A stretch of 64,000 bases of DNA from assembly GCA_026225945.1 (NCBI GenBank), contig JAMJFZ010001868.1, positions 4,690,001-4,754,000 on the forward strand. The letters run 5' to 3'. Of the stretch, positions 10,655-22,790 are shown one piece after another (position 1 is the first letter of the stretch; every line of letters starts with the position of its first letter). The notes beneath the pieces are model-generated. The model made no database searches. It saw only the letters and a program-made list of their open reading frames with translations, and was not told the DNA's origin. The DNA comes from Cricetomys ansorgei. Lineage: Eukaryota; Chordata; Mammalia; Rodentia; Nesomyidae. The translations under genes and the position numbers were made by a program.

Positions 10655-11115
10655 TTTCTACTTAATTTTTGAGGACTTCACAGATGGATACAAACATATT
10701 TGGGTCATCTATACCATCCTTCCCTTCTTCCAACTCCTCCTGGACATCCTACTGATACTTCCTCTCAAGAACTTCATACTCTTTTATATAAAAACCTATT
10801 GAGTCCAATCACGTACATGACTGTAGAACCATACATTCAAGCCTGGACAGATAGCGGGTGTCATGATCCCTCTCCCCCACATTTATTCTTCCTCTCCAGC
10901 AGCCATCAACTGCCCATACCTCCTTTGTCAAGCTGTGGCCTCAGGAGCTATTCCTCCTTCCATGACTAACTGTGACTAGTTTGATCTTGTATGGGCATCG
11001 TGAAGTTCCACAGCTGCCACGAGTGTATGAATGCAATGGATGGACCACATCCAAAAGACATTGATCTGCAGCAGCCTTTCCTATCACATTCAAAACATCA
11101 TGGAAGTGAAAAATG
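10655..11115 (-). mobile_element. Rodent L1 3'UTR fragment, reversed
   Basis: Minus-strand match to a common rodent L1 (Lx-like) 3'UTR segment. Landmarks on the plus strand are 'ctattgagtccaatcacg', 'agcagccatcaactgccca', 'ctagtttgatcttgtat' and 'atccaaaagacattg'. A second fragment of the same region lies at 26735-27115. The overlapping short frames (10700-10969 and the minus frame at 10941-11144) are translations of this repeat. The subfamily name is uncertain. Confidence 0.55.
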
Positions 11116-14100
11116 TGTCTTTTGAAATTAGCTTTTGCCTCCAAAGAAACATATTCTCTTTTCAGATCTGAAACTTTACAACTTACCTTTTCTTTGCAGG
11201 CTTTAGTATCTCCAAGGGGTTAATGGTAGAGAAGTGATAGCCTGCATTCAGTCCTCATAGAATTCCCAGAATGCTGCCTGGGAAAGGCTGATTACATAGT
11301 CTTGTCGAATTGTCTCTCTAGTTAGTGGTGCATCCCCCAGGTCTTTGGGAGCCAAGCACATGATTGATCTGATACATGTGCAGATGTTCTCTGACCTATC
11401 TACAACGCCCAACTCCTGCCCTGTGTTAGCCATGCATTTCTGCACGCATTGTGTGGATGATGGTGAGGTTAAGAATTTACCATTCAACAAAAATAAAGGA
11501 AGGATTCTGCAGTCCTTCTGAATAGTGGTTTAAGCTAAAATTAGCACCCGGCAAGCAGTTATTCAAGCAATAACTCAAATTAACCAGCATTGCAAATTTG
11601 AATACTGCTTTGTATTTTCTTCTAACTCTTTACATGACTGTATTTAGAACACGGCAATCTAAACCTGGAAACAAGTCCCCAAATTTATCCCAGGCAGTAA
11701 TGTACATGGTGATTGTTGACTTTCATGTAAAATATTGAAGTTAGCAGGAGGAAAGGAGAGATTAGAAGTGAGGGTGTTAGATATGCTTAAAGTTCATAGT
11801 TTGGAGGAAGTGAACACTTTTCTTTTTCTCGTGTCAACAAAATCATGTGGGAAAGACAGGATTGCCTACACTTCCATGTGAGGAAATGGACCCTCACAGA
11901 AGTAAGCAATTAAGTTCAGAATTGAGGAATATGGGGGTCCACCCCAGGATGTGTCTGACTCTCATCAGTAATTACTAAATATACTTGGAGTGAGAATAAA
12001 GAGAAGCTAGAAAAGGGGAGCCGATAAGGAACAGAATCAGAAACTCAGTGATTCTGCATCCAGCCAAAGCATCCTTAACCGCGTCCAACTTTTGACCATG
12101 AAGAGAGATGAAAAAAGCATCTTCAAACACTGATAGATTTTTTCCCCTAGCTTGCAAAAAGCACTTTAAATTCTCGTAGCTATTTTTAAGGAGAATCTCT
12201 ATGTCCTATTAAGTATTTTGTCTTAGGAGTTTTAGGTTTTTAAGTGAGAGTTTCTATTTTATAAAATATGAAAATATGTTTACAACACTGCAAGTATAAA
12301 ATGTAAAATGAATCTTAAAGTGTCTTTTAGATGGCCTGAACTTTGGAAATGTGTATTGACCATCATTCATTTTCATGTAGGAATCACATTATAGGACATG
12401 TTTGACACTGCCTGTCCTTAGGGAAGGCAGGAATCCTGAGGGAGGGGTTCATGCTATCTTTGTGTTGATTTCTTACTGAACATTAGCTCAAATATGAGGG
12501 AAGGGCAGGGGCAGGCTTTTTTCTTCAATTCCTTTTGCTCATACTTTATTTGAAAATTTCTGGTAATTCTTTATAGCTTAAGAGGAAATGGAAATATTTT
12601 CTGTCATGATGAAATTCATACTGCTTAAAATGAGTTTTCCCTCCTGTGAAATTTGGTGACCTGTTGTAAATACACAGATTTCAGAGTATGTGGAAAGTAT
12701 TTGTGTGTGTGTGTATGTATGCCCCACAGATTCAATTTACATGACTGTCCCATTAGTGGTATATTTTTGGGTATTTATGGAAACATAAAAGCCATGTTTT
12801 TGATGGTTAATAAAATGTCCAGAGTATAATCTGTCTCTAAAGATCATACAAAATAGAAGTGCATTGGTCAATGTCAAGCTGAAGTATAGAAATCACTTTA
12901 AGAACTGAAAACTGTAATGCAAGAGAATAGCTTTATGAGAGATAGAGGGGCAACCTTATCCCTTACGGAGCTATGGAGCAGAGAAGGCAGAAACTAGCCA
13001 TAGCAAGAAGGCTGGGGCCCCTCCAGTGGGAGGAGTGATATGGCCATCTTGATTTGATTATTCCATGGTATATATGCTTCAAACTATCATATGTTCTTTG
13101 TAAAGATATACAATTATATTTTAATGAAAAATTATTTTCAAAGAATTAAATAAATTTAACTTCATAATTGGTTAAAAAAAGAAACTTACGGCAGTAGCTC
13201 TGTTCTGTATGTTAACCACTAAGGTGGACCCACAACCACAATTGATGGGCCATGAAGGAGATGTAGGGAGAGAGAAAATGTCCTGGCTTCTCCCTGTATC
13301 TTCTAGAGGCCTCCCATTATGGGCCCATCTGGATGCCATCTGCTGAGAAGTCTGAAATACATTTTGTGAGGTCTAGGTTTCCAGTGATAGAGAGCAGAAC
13401 AGAGGGACAGTTCTGAGAGCTGATAGTATCATCAGAAGGGGTAGGGAAATCACTTCCCATTTGACATGTGTGAACAGGCACACAGTACTAAAGTCATCTC
13501 AAAAAAAGAAGAGGTATCTAAAAGAAGAAGACAGGATGACGTAGTAGTTATTGAGCAGGAAAAGAAAATGAAGAGAAAAATTAACTTAAATGGTCAAAGA
13601 AAAAGAGGAAAAAGCATGCCTTGATTTGAAATCCCTGGTGGGTAATTAATTCAGATACTTGTTATCAGTGACATCATCATCTTATTTTAGAATTACAAGA
13701 GGAATGACGAAAGAAGAATAGACATTCCAAGAAAAGAAATGAGTAGCTTTCCTTTAGACTGGGGGTCTGCAGGAGTTCTATAAATGTGTCATGGATATCT
13801 CAGTTTTCAAGAGCTTGTAGTCTCTGTGATCTGCACTCAACACTATTCCTATAGTGTTGCACAAGTACAGGAGAGAGGTGAGCTAATACGAATATCATGA
13901 CAAATTATTTCTAAAAGAAATAGGCCTGAAATTCATTTATGAATTACTTTGATAATTCTTTGGTAGAATAATAACCATGAATAACATCATTTGTCTAATT
14001 TCCAGGGGCTAACATAAAGACATACCAACACTGCTAATGTGTAGGCTCCAGTAGTATTTTCTGATTTCAGATTGCTTTCCCTTGAACCCCAACTATGGCA

Positions 14101-14291
14101 TTTGCAGCAGAAGCCTTTTTTCTGGCCTCAATTAGCTATATTCTTGTTCCTTTTATTTCTCTAGAAATGTCTAAGTAGTCAGGTGAAAATTTCTAGATAC
14201 ATTGGATCTGATTAATGGTCCATGTAGCTCGTCAGTGTCTTACAGCTGTAGACATACAGTGGGTGTGTGAATCTGGACACCCAAACACATC
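11116..14291. other. Unique DNA, nothing recognised
   Basis: About 3.2 kb with no convincing repeat or gene. It includes an 80-codon minus frame (11248-11490) without recognisable domains and a short interrupted TG run near 12700. It may hold decayed repeats I cannot recognise. Confidence 0.35.
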
Positions 14292-14510
14292 AAAATGGGT
14301 TAGAAGCTCATGGCTGATTCGGCATGAGTGACTATTAGCAAGGCGTTTCTACTCCTCAAATAAACACAATGGCACATTCTTAAGTGGAATTTTGTTTGAC
14401 TAATCTATATCATATCCTCCAATATATAGGCTATGGTACCATAACTATTCTCTCGGCTCTTTGCTTGAATTCAGCGAGAACCACAGAAAATTTTCTGACC
14501 ATCTTAATAG
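14292..14510 (+). repeat. Unclassified dispersed repeat, copy A
   Basis: About 130-150 bp resembles 19634-19790 in the same orientation. The strongest shared block is 'acattcttaagtggaa' (14374-14389), followed by similar 'ctaatctatatcatatcctcc' and 'ctaatttatatcatattcctc' sequence. A weaker match continues through 'attttctga'. The family is not recognised; an old transposon or a small ancient duplication are both possible. Confidence 0.65.
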
Positions 14511-16135
14511 ATGGAAATGTCTTGAAATAAGCAAAGTTATATATTTTGATTAAAATTACAACAATACATTTCCAGTATATTAATCCCCACACTCAAAACG
14601 ATATCTATATTTTTAATATAATTTCTGAAGATAGTTTTGTTGTTGGTGCCAAGCAAAAAAGCCCTAGTCGACTACTGTAAGAAACTAATGTAGGTTGACT
14701 ACTGTGAAAGAAAACTTTATTCCCAATGTGCTACTGAAACATAATGACAAAATTTTGCTACCATTGATGACTCAGACTCTGGAAATCTCAATCCCTTTAG
14801 AGCTAATGACATCATCTAGGATCTACATGAATATTTGGGTGTGAAACGGATGTTACTGTTTTCTAACTGGTACAACTGAATTTTCAGCATTAGGCTGAAC
14901 CTCAGATTAGAGATTTAATTAAATCCATTATAAAATTGTGAAAATCTCTGAGAATTTAGGGCTGGAAAGTAAAAAAACAAAACAAACAACAACAACAAAA
15001 CCCAACAATAATAATAAAACTTCACTGAAGTCTCTAACTTAGCACTCATTTAAGGAACCATTCTTTCAAAATATTCATTAGATGTGTGACTATCAGGATT
15101 TAAAGGGAATTTCACTTTGCATTTCTGGGCAAGTCTCCATTATCCATTATCCAAATTCCCCACCTCTCTTTATGTCTTACTGTAAGAACTGTGTTTTCAC
15201 ATATTAAATAAAGACTGGTCTAATGCAAATTATGTGACTACAATTCCCACTGAAACTCCATTAAGTGAAGAAAAGCTGTTGAGTGTAAAACTTGCTGATC
15301 GTGTGAGATGATGTGGAAGGCATATTCACTTTAATGGCTTCCTGCCTGGCCAAGCTGTAATTCACCGATATTTCTGCCAGCAGCTTCGTCAGGATGTGTG
15401 TTTGACTTCTTTGAGAATGACATGATTGCAGCTTCCCTCGATATGCAAAGTTGCTGTGGGAAAACTTCAATGTGCAGAGAGGAAAGCTTTTAGGTAACTC
15501 TGCTGTGAAGGAAGATGTTAGCGAATGTGGCTCTGCTGTCACAATAAACGTTTTAGCTTCTTATGAAACTTCAGGTACGAAGTAGATAGCACAATTTCAG
15601 TGCTCCCAAACACCAGAAACTGTGATAATTCCCTAAATTGCTTTTCTTAGACTGCTTTCCTAAGCGTTAACGGCTGAATTTAGTAATTAAATTCTGATAG
15701 TCAGAGTCAACAAAGTGGAATTACTGAAATAGGAAGTCCACAAAATTGTTAGATTGTTGTCTACTTTTAACTTCAAAACAATGCAGAAAACACAGATGTT
15801 TCAAATAATATCTTCTGCAAAAATGAAAGAAGTGCTTTCTTTTACTTCACCAGAGAGCAAATTTAAGTTAATTGATACTGGAAAGAACTTTTATAGTTAT
15901 ATATAAAAGGCTTAAAGAGCACACACGTGTGTAAGTATATGTGTGTATATGCGTGCACATCTGATATGTATTTAGTGCATGCAGATCCAGCAGAGCACTC
16001 TGGAACCTGAATTGCAGTTTGTATAGCACTGACAAAAGGAGTTCTGTATAGACATATGTTTAAAATTGTGTGTGTATATGTATGTGCATATGTGCCTATA
16101 TATTTATATGTATATTTATTTGGTATATTAACCAA

Positions 16136-16140
<5 letters not shown>
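14511..16140. other. Unique DNA, possible conserved non-coding segment
   Basis: The only simple sequence is a (CAA)/(ATA)-rich run near 14970-15020. The segment at 15250-15545 is repeat-free and includes a 93-codon minus frame without recognisable domains. Its balanced composition suggests it could be a conserved non-coding element, which cannot be tested here. Confidence 0.25.

Positions 16141-16208
<68 letters not shown>
16141..16208 (+). repeat. Perfect (GA)34 microsatellite
   Basis: Sixty-eight bases of uninterrupted GA dinucleotide. It accounts for the RE-repeat frame covering 16056-16319. Confidence 0.98.
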
Positions 16209-16210
<2 letters not shown>

Positions 16211-17278
16211 TCAACCAAATAACAACAACATCAACAGCAAATGTTTGTATGTTAATCTAAAGGAAAAAATTCCAAATGCCAGAATGGATAGTGGAACATA
16301 TGATGAAGACTTAGAGTAACTTCTTAGCTAATTGTATTAGGATTGAGAACAAATCTGTTCTGTTTGGAGCTTGGAAATCTCTTCCCAAACTCAGGCTGAG
16401 ATGTCTTGGATGCAACAATTTATGGTTCTGTTGCCGGTTTTTAGTCTCGTCATTTTTCTCTTTCCTTTAAAGAGTTATTTTCAGGAAGAGCTCAGCCCTT
16501 GCTTTAGAGGACCACAGGGGGATATAAAGCACTCTTCGGACTAAAAGAGAGAACGCAATTGAAGAGCAGATGTTGACGGGAGGGAATGCCAGTTGTCAAC
16601 GATTTATAGAAATTACAATGAACTTATGAGAGCCAGGGGAGAAATGACAGATTGAGGACACCAGAAGCTGCTGCTACCGGTTGTACTACAATCGGCAAAC
16701 CACAAGGAAACCAAGTGATGTTATTTTCCCATAAAAAGTGTCTTCTATAGTCCGCCATCACTGTGCATTCAAGAGCAGAATGTTTCCACAGGGGGTTTCA
16801 AGCCATGGGGCCTGAGGCAGTGTTTCTGGTGCATGTGTTGGACTGAAGAAACAAGGGACCCAGGGTAAAGACTCAGGATGCAGCTTGGGAAAGAGTCAGT
16901 TTGAATGCGAATGTAGTGTGTGCCAGATCCAGCAGACAGCCCTGAGACAGAAATACAGAGTCTGTGTAGCCTTGAAGCAAGGGCAAATCTTTTACAGACT
17001 CGAATCTGTCAGTTACTGGCTTTGGGTTTTCATGGTTGTGGATATGGAATGGAGCAAGAAGGAAGGCGCTATAATCTTCCTAGCAAGGCACCTCCTGCTG
17101 CTGAGTACATTCTCCAGAGAGATGTGCAGCTGTTAGTAGCTAACAATGAAAATGAGAACAGGGCTGGGTATTAGAGGTATTTACTACAGCTTTCCAAATA
17201 ATAAATGTTGATATTTCTTGAGAAAGAAAAGAGCACCAGAGGTTCCTCATCTTGTCCTAAAAGTCATCGAAGAATTGA

Positions 17279-17280
<2 letters not shown>
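16209..17280. other. Unique DNA, nothing recognised
   Basis: Two overlapping frames of 83-84 codons (16885-17174) show no domain I recognise. No repeats were identified. Confidence 0.35.

Positions 17281-17331
<51 letters not shown>
17281..17331 (+). repeat. (AT)n microsatellite
   Basis: About 50 bases of perfect AT. Self-complementary, it can extrude as a cruciform. A second array lies 200 bp downstream. Confidence 0.97.
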
Positions 17332-17337
<6 letters not shown>

Positions 17338-17533
17338 TTAGGTTTTTATAGTTTCTTTTGCAGATTGAGATATTTGTGGAGGCATCTCTCTGTCATAGAG
17401 AGTGAGAATCACAGCTCTCCTGGGAGGTTGATTTATACACACATATACACACACCTACACATACACACACAAAAAAAATATATATATATATGTATGCATG
17501 TATACATAGATACATACACACACCACTCTCTCA

Positions 17534-17536
<3 letters not shown>

Positions 17537-17585
<49 letters not shown>
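17537..17585 (+). repeat. (TA)n microsatellite with a CA/TA-rich flank
   Basis: About 49 bases of perfect TA, preceded by a degenerate ACAC/CATA tract from about 17431. Together with 17281-17331 it yields the isoleucine/tyrosine-repeat frame at 17218-17592, which is not a gene. Confidence 0.95.
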
Positions 17586-17589
<4 letters not shown>

Positions 17590-18535
17590 TGAATATACCA
17601 GGATATATCAGATGAATCACAAGGACGCTTCCTCTAAATCATTTGGCTTAACTTAAATCAATAGATATTATCATTTGTGAAAGGAATACATTTAGAACTA
17701 CTTAGGTTTGTTCTATTTGAATTTGTCCACATCATACACTTGGCATTTTTAATTGTAGTTAACATTTTGTGAAGAGTTGTATGGTAACATATACCACTGC
17801 CTCTCTGTGAACCATAAAAAATCCCAACTGAAGAACAAAAGATGCAAAGAAGAGGATAGTTATTGTTTGCCTAGATTGTTATTGTTTTCCAGTAATTAAT
17901 TATTTGCATGTCAGTATTATTTCTGGTATTTTCTAGTTTCTTTTATTACTGTTTTCCTTACCTGCCTATACCACTAGATTAGTGCATACACTTATTTATC
18001 TTGCTCACTATCACACGTCTATTTCACAGAAGAGTGGTATGTACCACCAGAAGAGCATTGTTTTCTGATACCTCATTGGCTCAACAAATACATTCTTAGC
18101 CAATCTCAAGTGGAAACTACCACCTAGAGTGTAAGACAAAAATACTCAGCTGCATACTTGGGAAAGTTTCACTCTCAAAGAGTAGATGAATTCTTTAGCC
18201 AGAATGTGGTTCTGTAAGCAGGAAAATAGCAGCAGGACAATGGGGAGTAGAGGAAAAGAAACAGGGGGTGGTGGTATTTTCCCTCCTAAGTCAAACAGAA
18301 TGACATGCAGTCAAATTGTCCTCAATTTTAGTGTTTATATCAGTGGATAATTTCTAGTCTTTGGACAGTTATTAGACATGGATGAACGTAGATGTGCTGA
18401 TTGGATTTTTTTGTTGTTGTTTGCATTTTGTCATTTCACATAAGCTAGAGACGTCTGGGAAAAGGGAAACTCATCTAAATAATTATCTCCATCAGAATAG
18501 CCTGTAGGCATGTCTGGAGGAGTATTTTTTAAAAA
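17586..18535. other. Unique DNA, nothing recognised
   Basis: A short local duplication of 'gatatatcagatgaat'-like sequence follows the AT array (17580-17620). Otherwise there is no repeat or credible frame. Confidence 0.4.
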
Positions 18536-18812
18536 TTAGAGATTGATGTGGGAGGACCCAACCCACAATGGGAGGTGCCATCCCTAGGTGGATGGTCATG
18601 GGTTGTAAAAGGAAACAAACTGCATGCAAAAAAAGCAAGCCAGTAAGCAGCAGTTCTCCATGGTCTTTGCTCACATTCCTGTGACTGCCTTGAGTTCCTG
18701 CCCTGATTTCCCTCAATGATGGACAGCGCCATGTAGAACAAAATAAACCCTTGGACCCCAGAGTTATATTTAGTTTTATATATTAGTTTCATAGCAACTG
18801 AAATCAAAGACA
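18536..18812 (+). mobile_element. Rodent LTR-type dispersed repeat, 5'-truncated
   Basis: The order of 'gattgatgtgggaggac', 'gggaggtgccatccctagg', 'gcaagccagtaagcagca', 'ttcctgccctgatttcc' and 'aataaaccctt' matches a very common rodent element, the forward form of the fragment at 320-597. It ends '...tcaaagaca', a decayed 'ctaagaca' LTR-like terminus. The overlapping minus frames (18492-18813) are translations of it. Confidence 0.65.
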
Positions 18813-19534
18813 AATAATAGCCCTGTGAGTCTCTGTGGGCATCTTTTTAAAGGGCAAATGGAAACCTACACTTTCTATATCTACTTTTTTGACCAGTTGT
18901 AGTTTTCTATAATGGTCTCTTGTTGCAAGGAGAAGCTTCTTTGAAGGAGGGTTAGAACTACACTAATTGTGAGTATGTGGATATGAATTTAGAACACAGG
19001 AGTTATGCTGGTTGAATAGAAAGACAGTAGGAAGTTCATTTTTAAGGTCTGTGATCGAACCATATCTGGGTAGTTGGCTAGATTTTCAGTACCAGGTATG
19101 CTTTTCTGTTGAGCAGGCCCCAGTTGTTGGTTACTGATCAAATATGAGTACTACTATTATAGCTTTAAGGCTATCTTGCCATGGTGGTCATTGTTGTATT
19201 TCATAGGCATTGAAGCTGGGTAGAACTAGCAATTGCTTCCCTCCTTTGACAGCTTTCCTATCACTATCTGGTAGGAGGCTTTTAGGTCAGATCCAGCTCA
19301 AATCCTCCAGTTTCTTTGTCTAAAGTACATAGCGTCTTCAGCAGTGGGACTTACTTTCAACCTCTGGGAGGCAACCAAGTGTGGCAGCAGCAGCCTTTTT
19401 TGTTTTGGGCGTCTCCTGGGCTACCCTGACCAACACTTGAAAGGATGTTTCTCATGCCCGATAGTGGGGTTTCTGTTAGTCTATGGCTGTTGAGGATGGA
19501 TATTGTCAGCCCAAGTAATATAACTTCATTTAAG
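18813..19534. other. Unique DNA, nothing recognised
   Basis: No repeat or credible frame was recognised. Confidence 0.4.
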
Positions 19535-19551
19535 ATGTGTGTGTGTGTGTG

Positions 19552-19591
<40 letters not shown>
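19535..19591 (+). repeat. (TG)n microsatellite, one interruption
   Basis: About 57 bases of TG with one 'gcatg' interruption at 19551-19555. Confidence 0.95.
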
Positions 19592-19592
<1 letters not shown>

Positions 19593-19633
19593 AATGTTGT
19601 ATTTAAATGATTATTTCATGTCATGTGAGAATG

Positions 19634-19790
19634 GATTTTGAGTTCATGTTTGATTCATGATTAGGTGACTTTTAACAAGGCACTTATGCCCTTCCCCCAA
19701 ATTAACACATTCTTAAGTGGAACTGTGCTTTCCTAATTTATATCATATTCCTCAATACACAGGCCAGCAAATTCCCCAGACATTTTCTGA
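19634..19790 (+). repeat. Unclassified dispersed repeat, copy B
   Basis: Forward-oriented relative of 14292-14510. Both contain 'acattcttaagtggaa' (here 19707-19722) flanked by alignable sequence for roughly 130 bp. The downstream part is shorter here. Confidence 0.65.
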
Positions 19791-20436
19791 AGACAAGTGC
19801 CTTTTCAAGTACTGCTTAATGAACTCATCTAATGTAACTCTTTTTATCTTTTGAATTTTTAAATAGGTCAACTTTGGAAAATAAATGAAGTATTGTCATC
19901 TGGTCTGGAGGATATTGTCATTTCCTGCTGATATCACCACTTCCATGTGCATGTTTACCCTGTATATTTAAATGCCTCAGTGTAACATTCATACATGTTT
20001 AATGAATTACACAGGTGAGTTCATTAGCAAGCCATTTAGACACCATATCAGCTCAATAAAGTGGTCTGCTCTGTAGCTTCAATTTCTGTGCTATTCCATT
20101 TACTTGTTCTGGAACATACAATGCTGACATCAGCCTTTCTTGTGAGAATAATTGTAAGTGATTCTAACACGCAAATACGTCTTCACTATGTGCACATTAA
20201 CAAAGGCAATTCCAGACATATGAAGCACCTGTCAGCTGATGGTTTATTTTTCTCCAGAAAGACTTAATGTTCTTCTTACAGTTCAGTCAGATGAATGAAA
20301 AATCTTTCGCATAAAAGCCAATGAGCCTCAGGCTGAAATAGTAGTTTGTATTGACTACTTTTCTCTTCATAAAGCCAAGAAACAGTGACCCATCGGTCAC
20401 GTTCTACTAATTGAGATTTTACTAGATTCATTGAAT
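19791..20436. other. Unique DNA, nothing recognised
   Basis: A 68-codon frame (20061-20267) has no recognisable domain. No repeats were recognised. Confidence 0.4.
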
Positions 20437-20645
20437 ACTGTCTCTAGAGTCTGGTGTTTGACTCCTGTCTCTGTTAGAAGTGTCTCCCATGATTATCAGA
20501 GTAAACTTGGGCACATTAAGTTTCTGTGCCTCAGTTATCTCTTTTGTCAATAGTAATAATAGTAATAACTAGCCCAAAGACTTGTTGCAAGCTTCAATAC
20601 ATTAGTAAATATTAAGTTTTCAGTATAGCTGTGCTGTGTATTTAT
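20437..20645 (+). mobile_element. MIR SINE
   Basis: The core and 3' part of MIR are readable in order: 'agagtctggtgtttgactcc', 'aaacttgggcacattaagtt', 'tctgtgcctcagttatctc', an ATA-rich run and 'cccaaagacttgttgcaagc'. It is diverged, as expected for an ancient mammalian SINE. Confidence 0.75.
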
Positions 20646-21394
20646 ACTTCTCTTTATTGTTTTTGTTTATTCTTAAAATACCATAGATTATCTACTGACT
20701 TATGTCCTATCTCTAATTTTTTATACCTATGTGAAGCTCTAACTCCTAATCTGATTTCATTTGAACTTAGAAGCACAGGAAGGTAAATAAGGATAAGTGA
20801 GTTCTTAAGAGTGGTCCCTAATTTGGTATGATTAGGGTCTTATAGCAAGAGCAAAGGTACCTATACACATGTGTGGCCATGTGTGGACAGAGTCCTGTGA
20901 TAACTGTTAGTCAGTACGAGAATCCTTGCAAGACACCAAAGTTGTTGACTCTTTTATTTTAGACTTTTGGAACTGTGAGAAAATATCATTTTGTTGATTA
21001 AAGTGTGCATGAGGATATTTTGCTGTTTCATTCTAGCCAACTAATATATCAGATCTATTTTGAAGGCTCATGCTTCCTTGCATACAGAAGTAGAATTTTC
21101 TTTCAGAAATGTTATTTATATTTACAAAAACAAAATAAAACATAGGCACTAACATAAGTGTATTACCATGATTTGATATGCATATTCTATCACTTAAGTT
21201 CTGTTTCCTCAAATAACCATAGTAGGCAATTAGGTTATTAAAAGTTAGAATTTTTTCCACAGGGATAATTGACCTGGTATAATCACTTAAGTAGTTTTGG
21301 AAAGCGCATTCATAGGATTTCAGGTACATATGATATAGCATTTAAAAATGAGTCTATTATTCCAATTTGTCTATATTTTATTGTATATTTTCTT
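20646..21394. other. Unique DNA, nothing recognised
   Basis: A 102-codon minus frame (21033-21341) shows no recognisable domain. AT-rich. Confidence 0.35.
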
Positions 21395-21560
21395 TTTTGT
21401 TCATAATAATGTTTTATTTAATTAAAATATAACTACATTATTTTCACCCCGCTATCCCATCCTCCTATCCTTCTCATGTCTATCCCCTGCCTCCACTTTC
21501 CTAAAATGAGTGAGCTCCTCTTCTTTAACCCATTGTAGACGTACAACTTTCTGAATATGT
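21395..21560 (-). mobile_element. Rodent L1 3' end, reversed (probable)
   Basis: The plus strand shows 'aactacattattttcacccc' followed by a C/T-rich tract. This is the reverse complement of the rodent L1 3' end, in which the polypurine tract precedes 'atgtaatt...ataatctc'. Heavily diverged. Confidence 0.4.
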
Positions 21561-22454
21561 ACAGTGTTGTAATGGCTGTTGGTGGTCCAGAAGTTGGAGG
21601 TGTGGGAGAATGGTGGTGGAGGGGAACAATAAGGAGGTATATAGTCTCACACAGACAACATTTGTTTTTTAACTCTGAGACAACTAATAAAACATGAGAA
21701 TGGAGAATAGCTAAAATATATTGCCTATTCTGAAACTACAAAGGACAGGTTTGAAATGTTCTTCCTGTGTCTACAAATCATCCTGCATGTGTATGTGTTA
21801 TCTTTGTCCAGAAGGCCCCTTTTAGTAGGACCATAGTCACAAGACTGAGGCTCATCCATTTGTTTCTTTAACAAATTTGTACATCTGACTCATCTGTTTG
21901 AGTTTGGCAATGAACTCAATGAATTGGGGATTACAATAAAACGGATAAAAATAAATCCTACTAATTCTGTTAAAGATTAGAATATAATTTTGCCTGTTTT
22001 TATAAAAGATATTAATATTATTTCTTAGTAATCATATATGGAAGATACAGATAAGGTGAATGAGGTGATCAAAAGATAAGAACAATGATTTGATCAATTC
22101 TATCACTCTTCTCAGCAACTTCTGGGATTAAAAAGTAGTTTATTTTTCCCCCTTCTCTGTATCCTTCTTTCTGTGTTGGGCAGCAAGACACACAGATGAT
22201 CTGTAGAAATCAATAGGACTAGGTATAGAAGGTACTTTAAGTATTTGTTGAGTGATTTCTTGAAATTCTGAAAACATGGTAAACTGAATACTTACAAGTA
22301 ATCAATAGAATTGAATCTTCATGCTCAGTTATGGACACATTATAATTATTGAAAGATGATTGACTCAATAAAAATTTCCTACATTATTAAAATGTAAACA
22401 TTGTCATTTCAATGATTATAGGCTAAAAGAGAGACACTATCCTTCTGTTTACAG
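21561..22454. other. Unique DNA, nothing recognised
   Basis: A G-rich patch (21590-21645) follows the L1 end. No other feature was seen. Confidence 0.35.
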
Positions 22455-22790
22455 ATTTTCCCCAAATATTCACTATCTAGCCTTATTCACCCTGATGTTT
22501 TTAGCAACACAAGAAGCCATCATTGATTCCTCTTCCTTCCATCTCTCACACCAAATCCATAACTCAAACTTGTGATTTCTACCTCACAACCTCAGAATAC
22601 ACATTGAATGGCAGTATATTCTAATCCTATCTTCACATCCATTAGCCGCAACACAGGTCACTGCTGTGTCTTTCAGTGTTATTTTCTTAACTGAAGTCTG
22701 AAATAGGCATTTCACACCTGGTTACTTTTTATCCTGTTACTCACTATTCTTCATTGCATTCTTTATAGTGCTTGTTACGGTCTTAAATAT
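22455..22790 (+). mobile_element. Possible ancient LINE-type fragment (L2-like)
   Basis: The 'catcattgattcctcttcc' stretch followed by 'ctctcacaccaaatccat' resembles an old mammalian repeat I associate with L2-type sequence. Similarity is weak and the assignment is tentative. Confidence 0.25.

Noticed and set aside
16141..16208. CRISPR-like or satellite array
   Set aside because: A pure dinucleotide microsatellite; no repeat-spacer structure occurs anywhere in the window.
17218..17592. 124-codon frame rich in isoleucine and tyrosine
   Set aside because: Created by two AT arrays; flanking residues show no domain.
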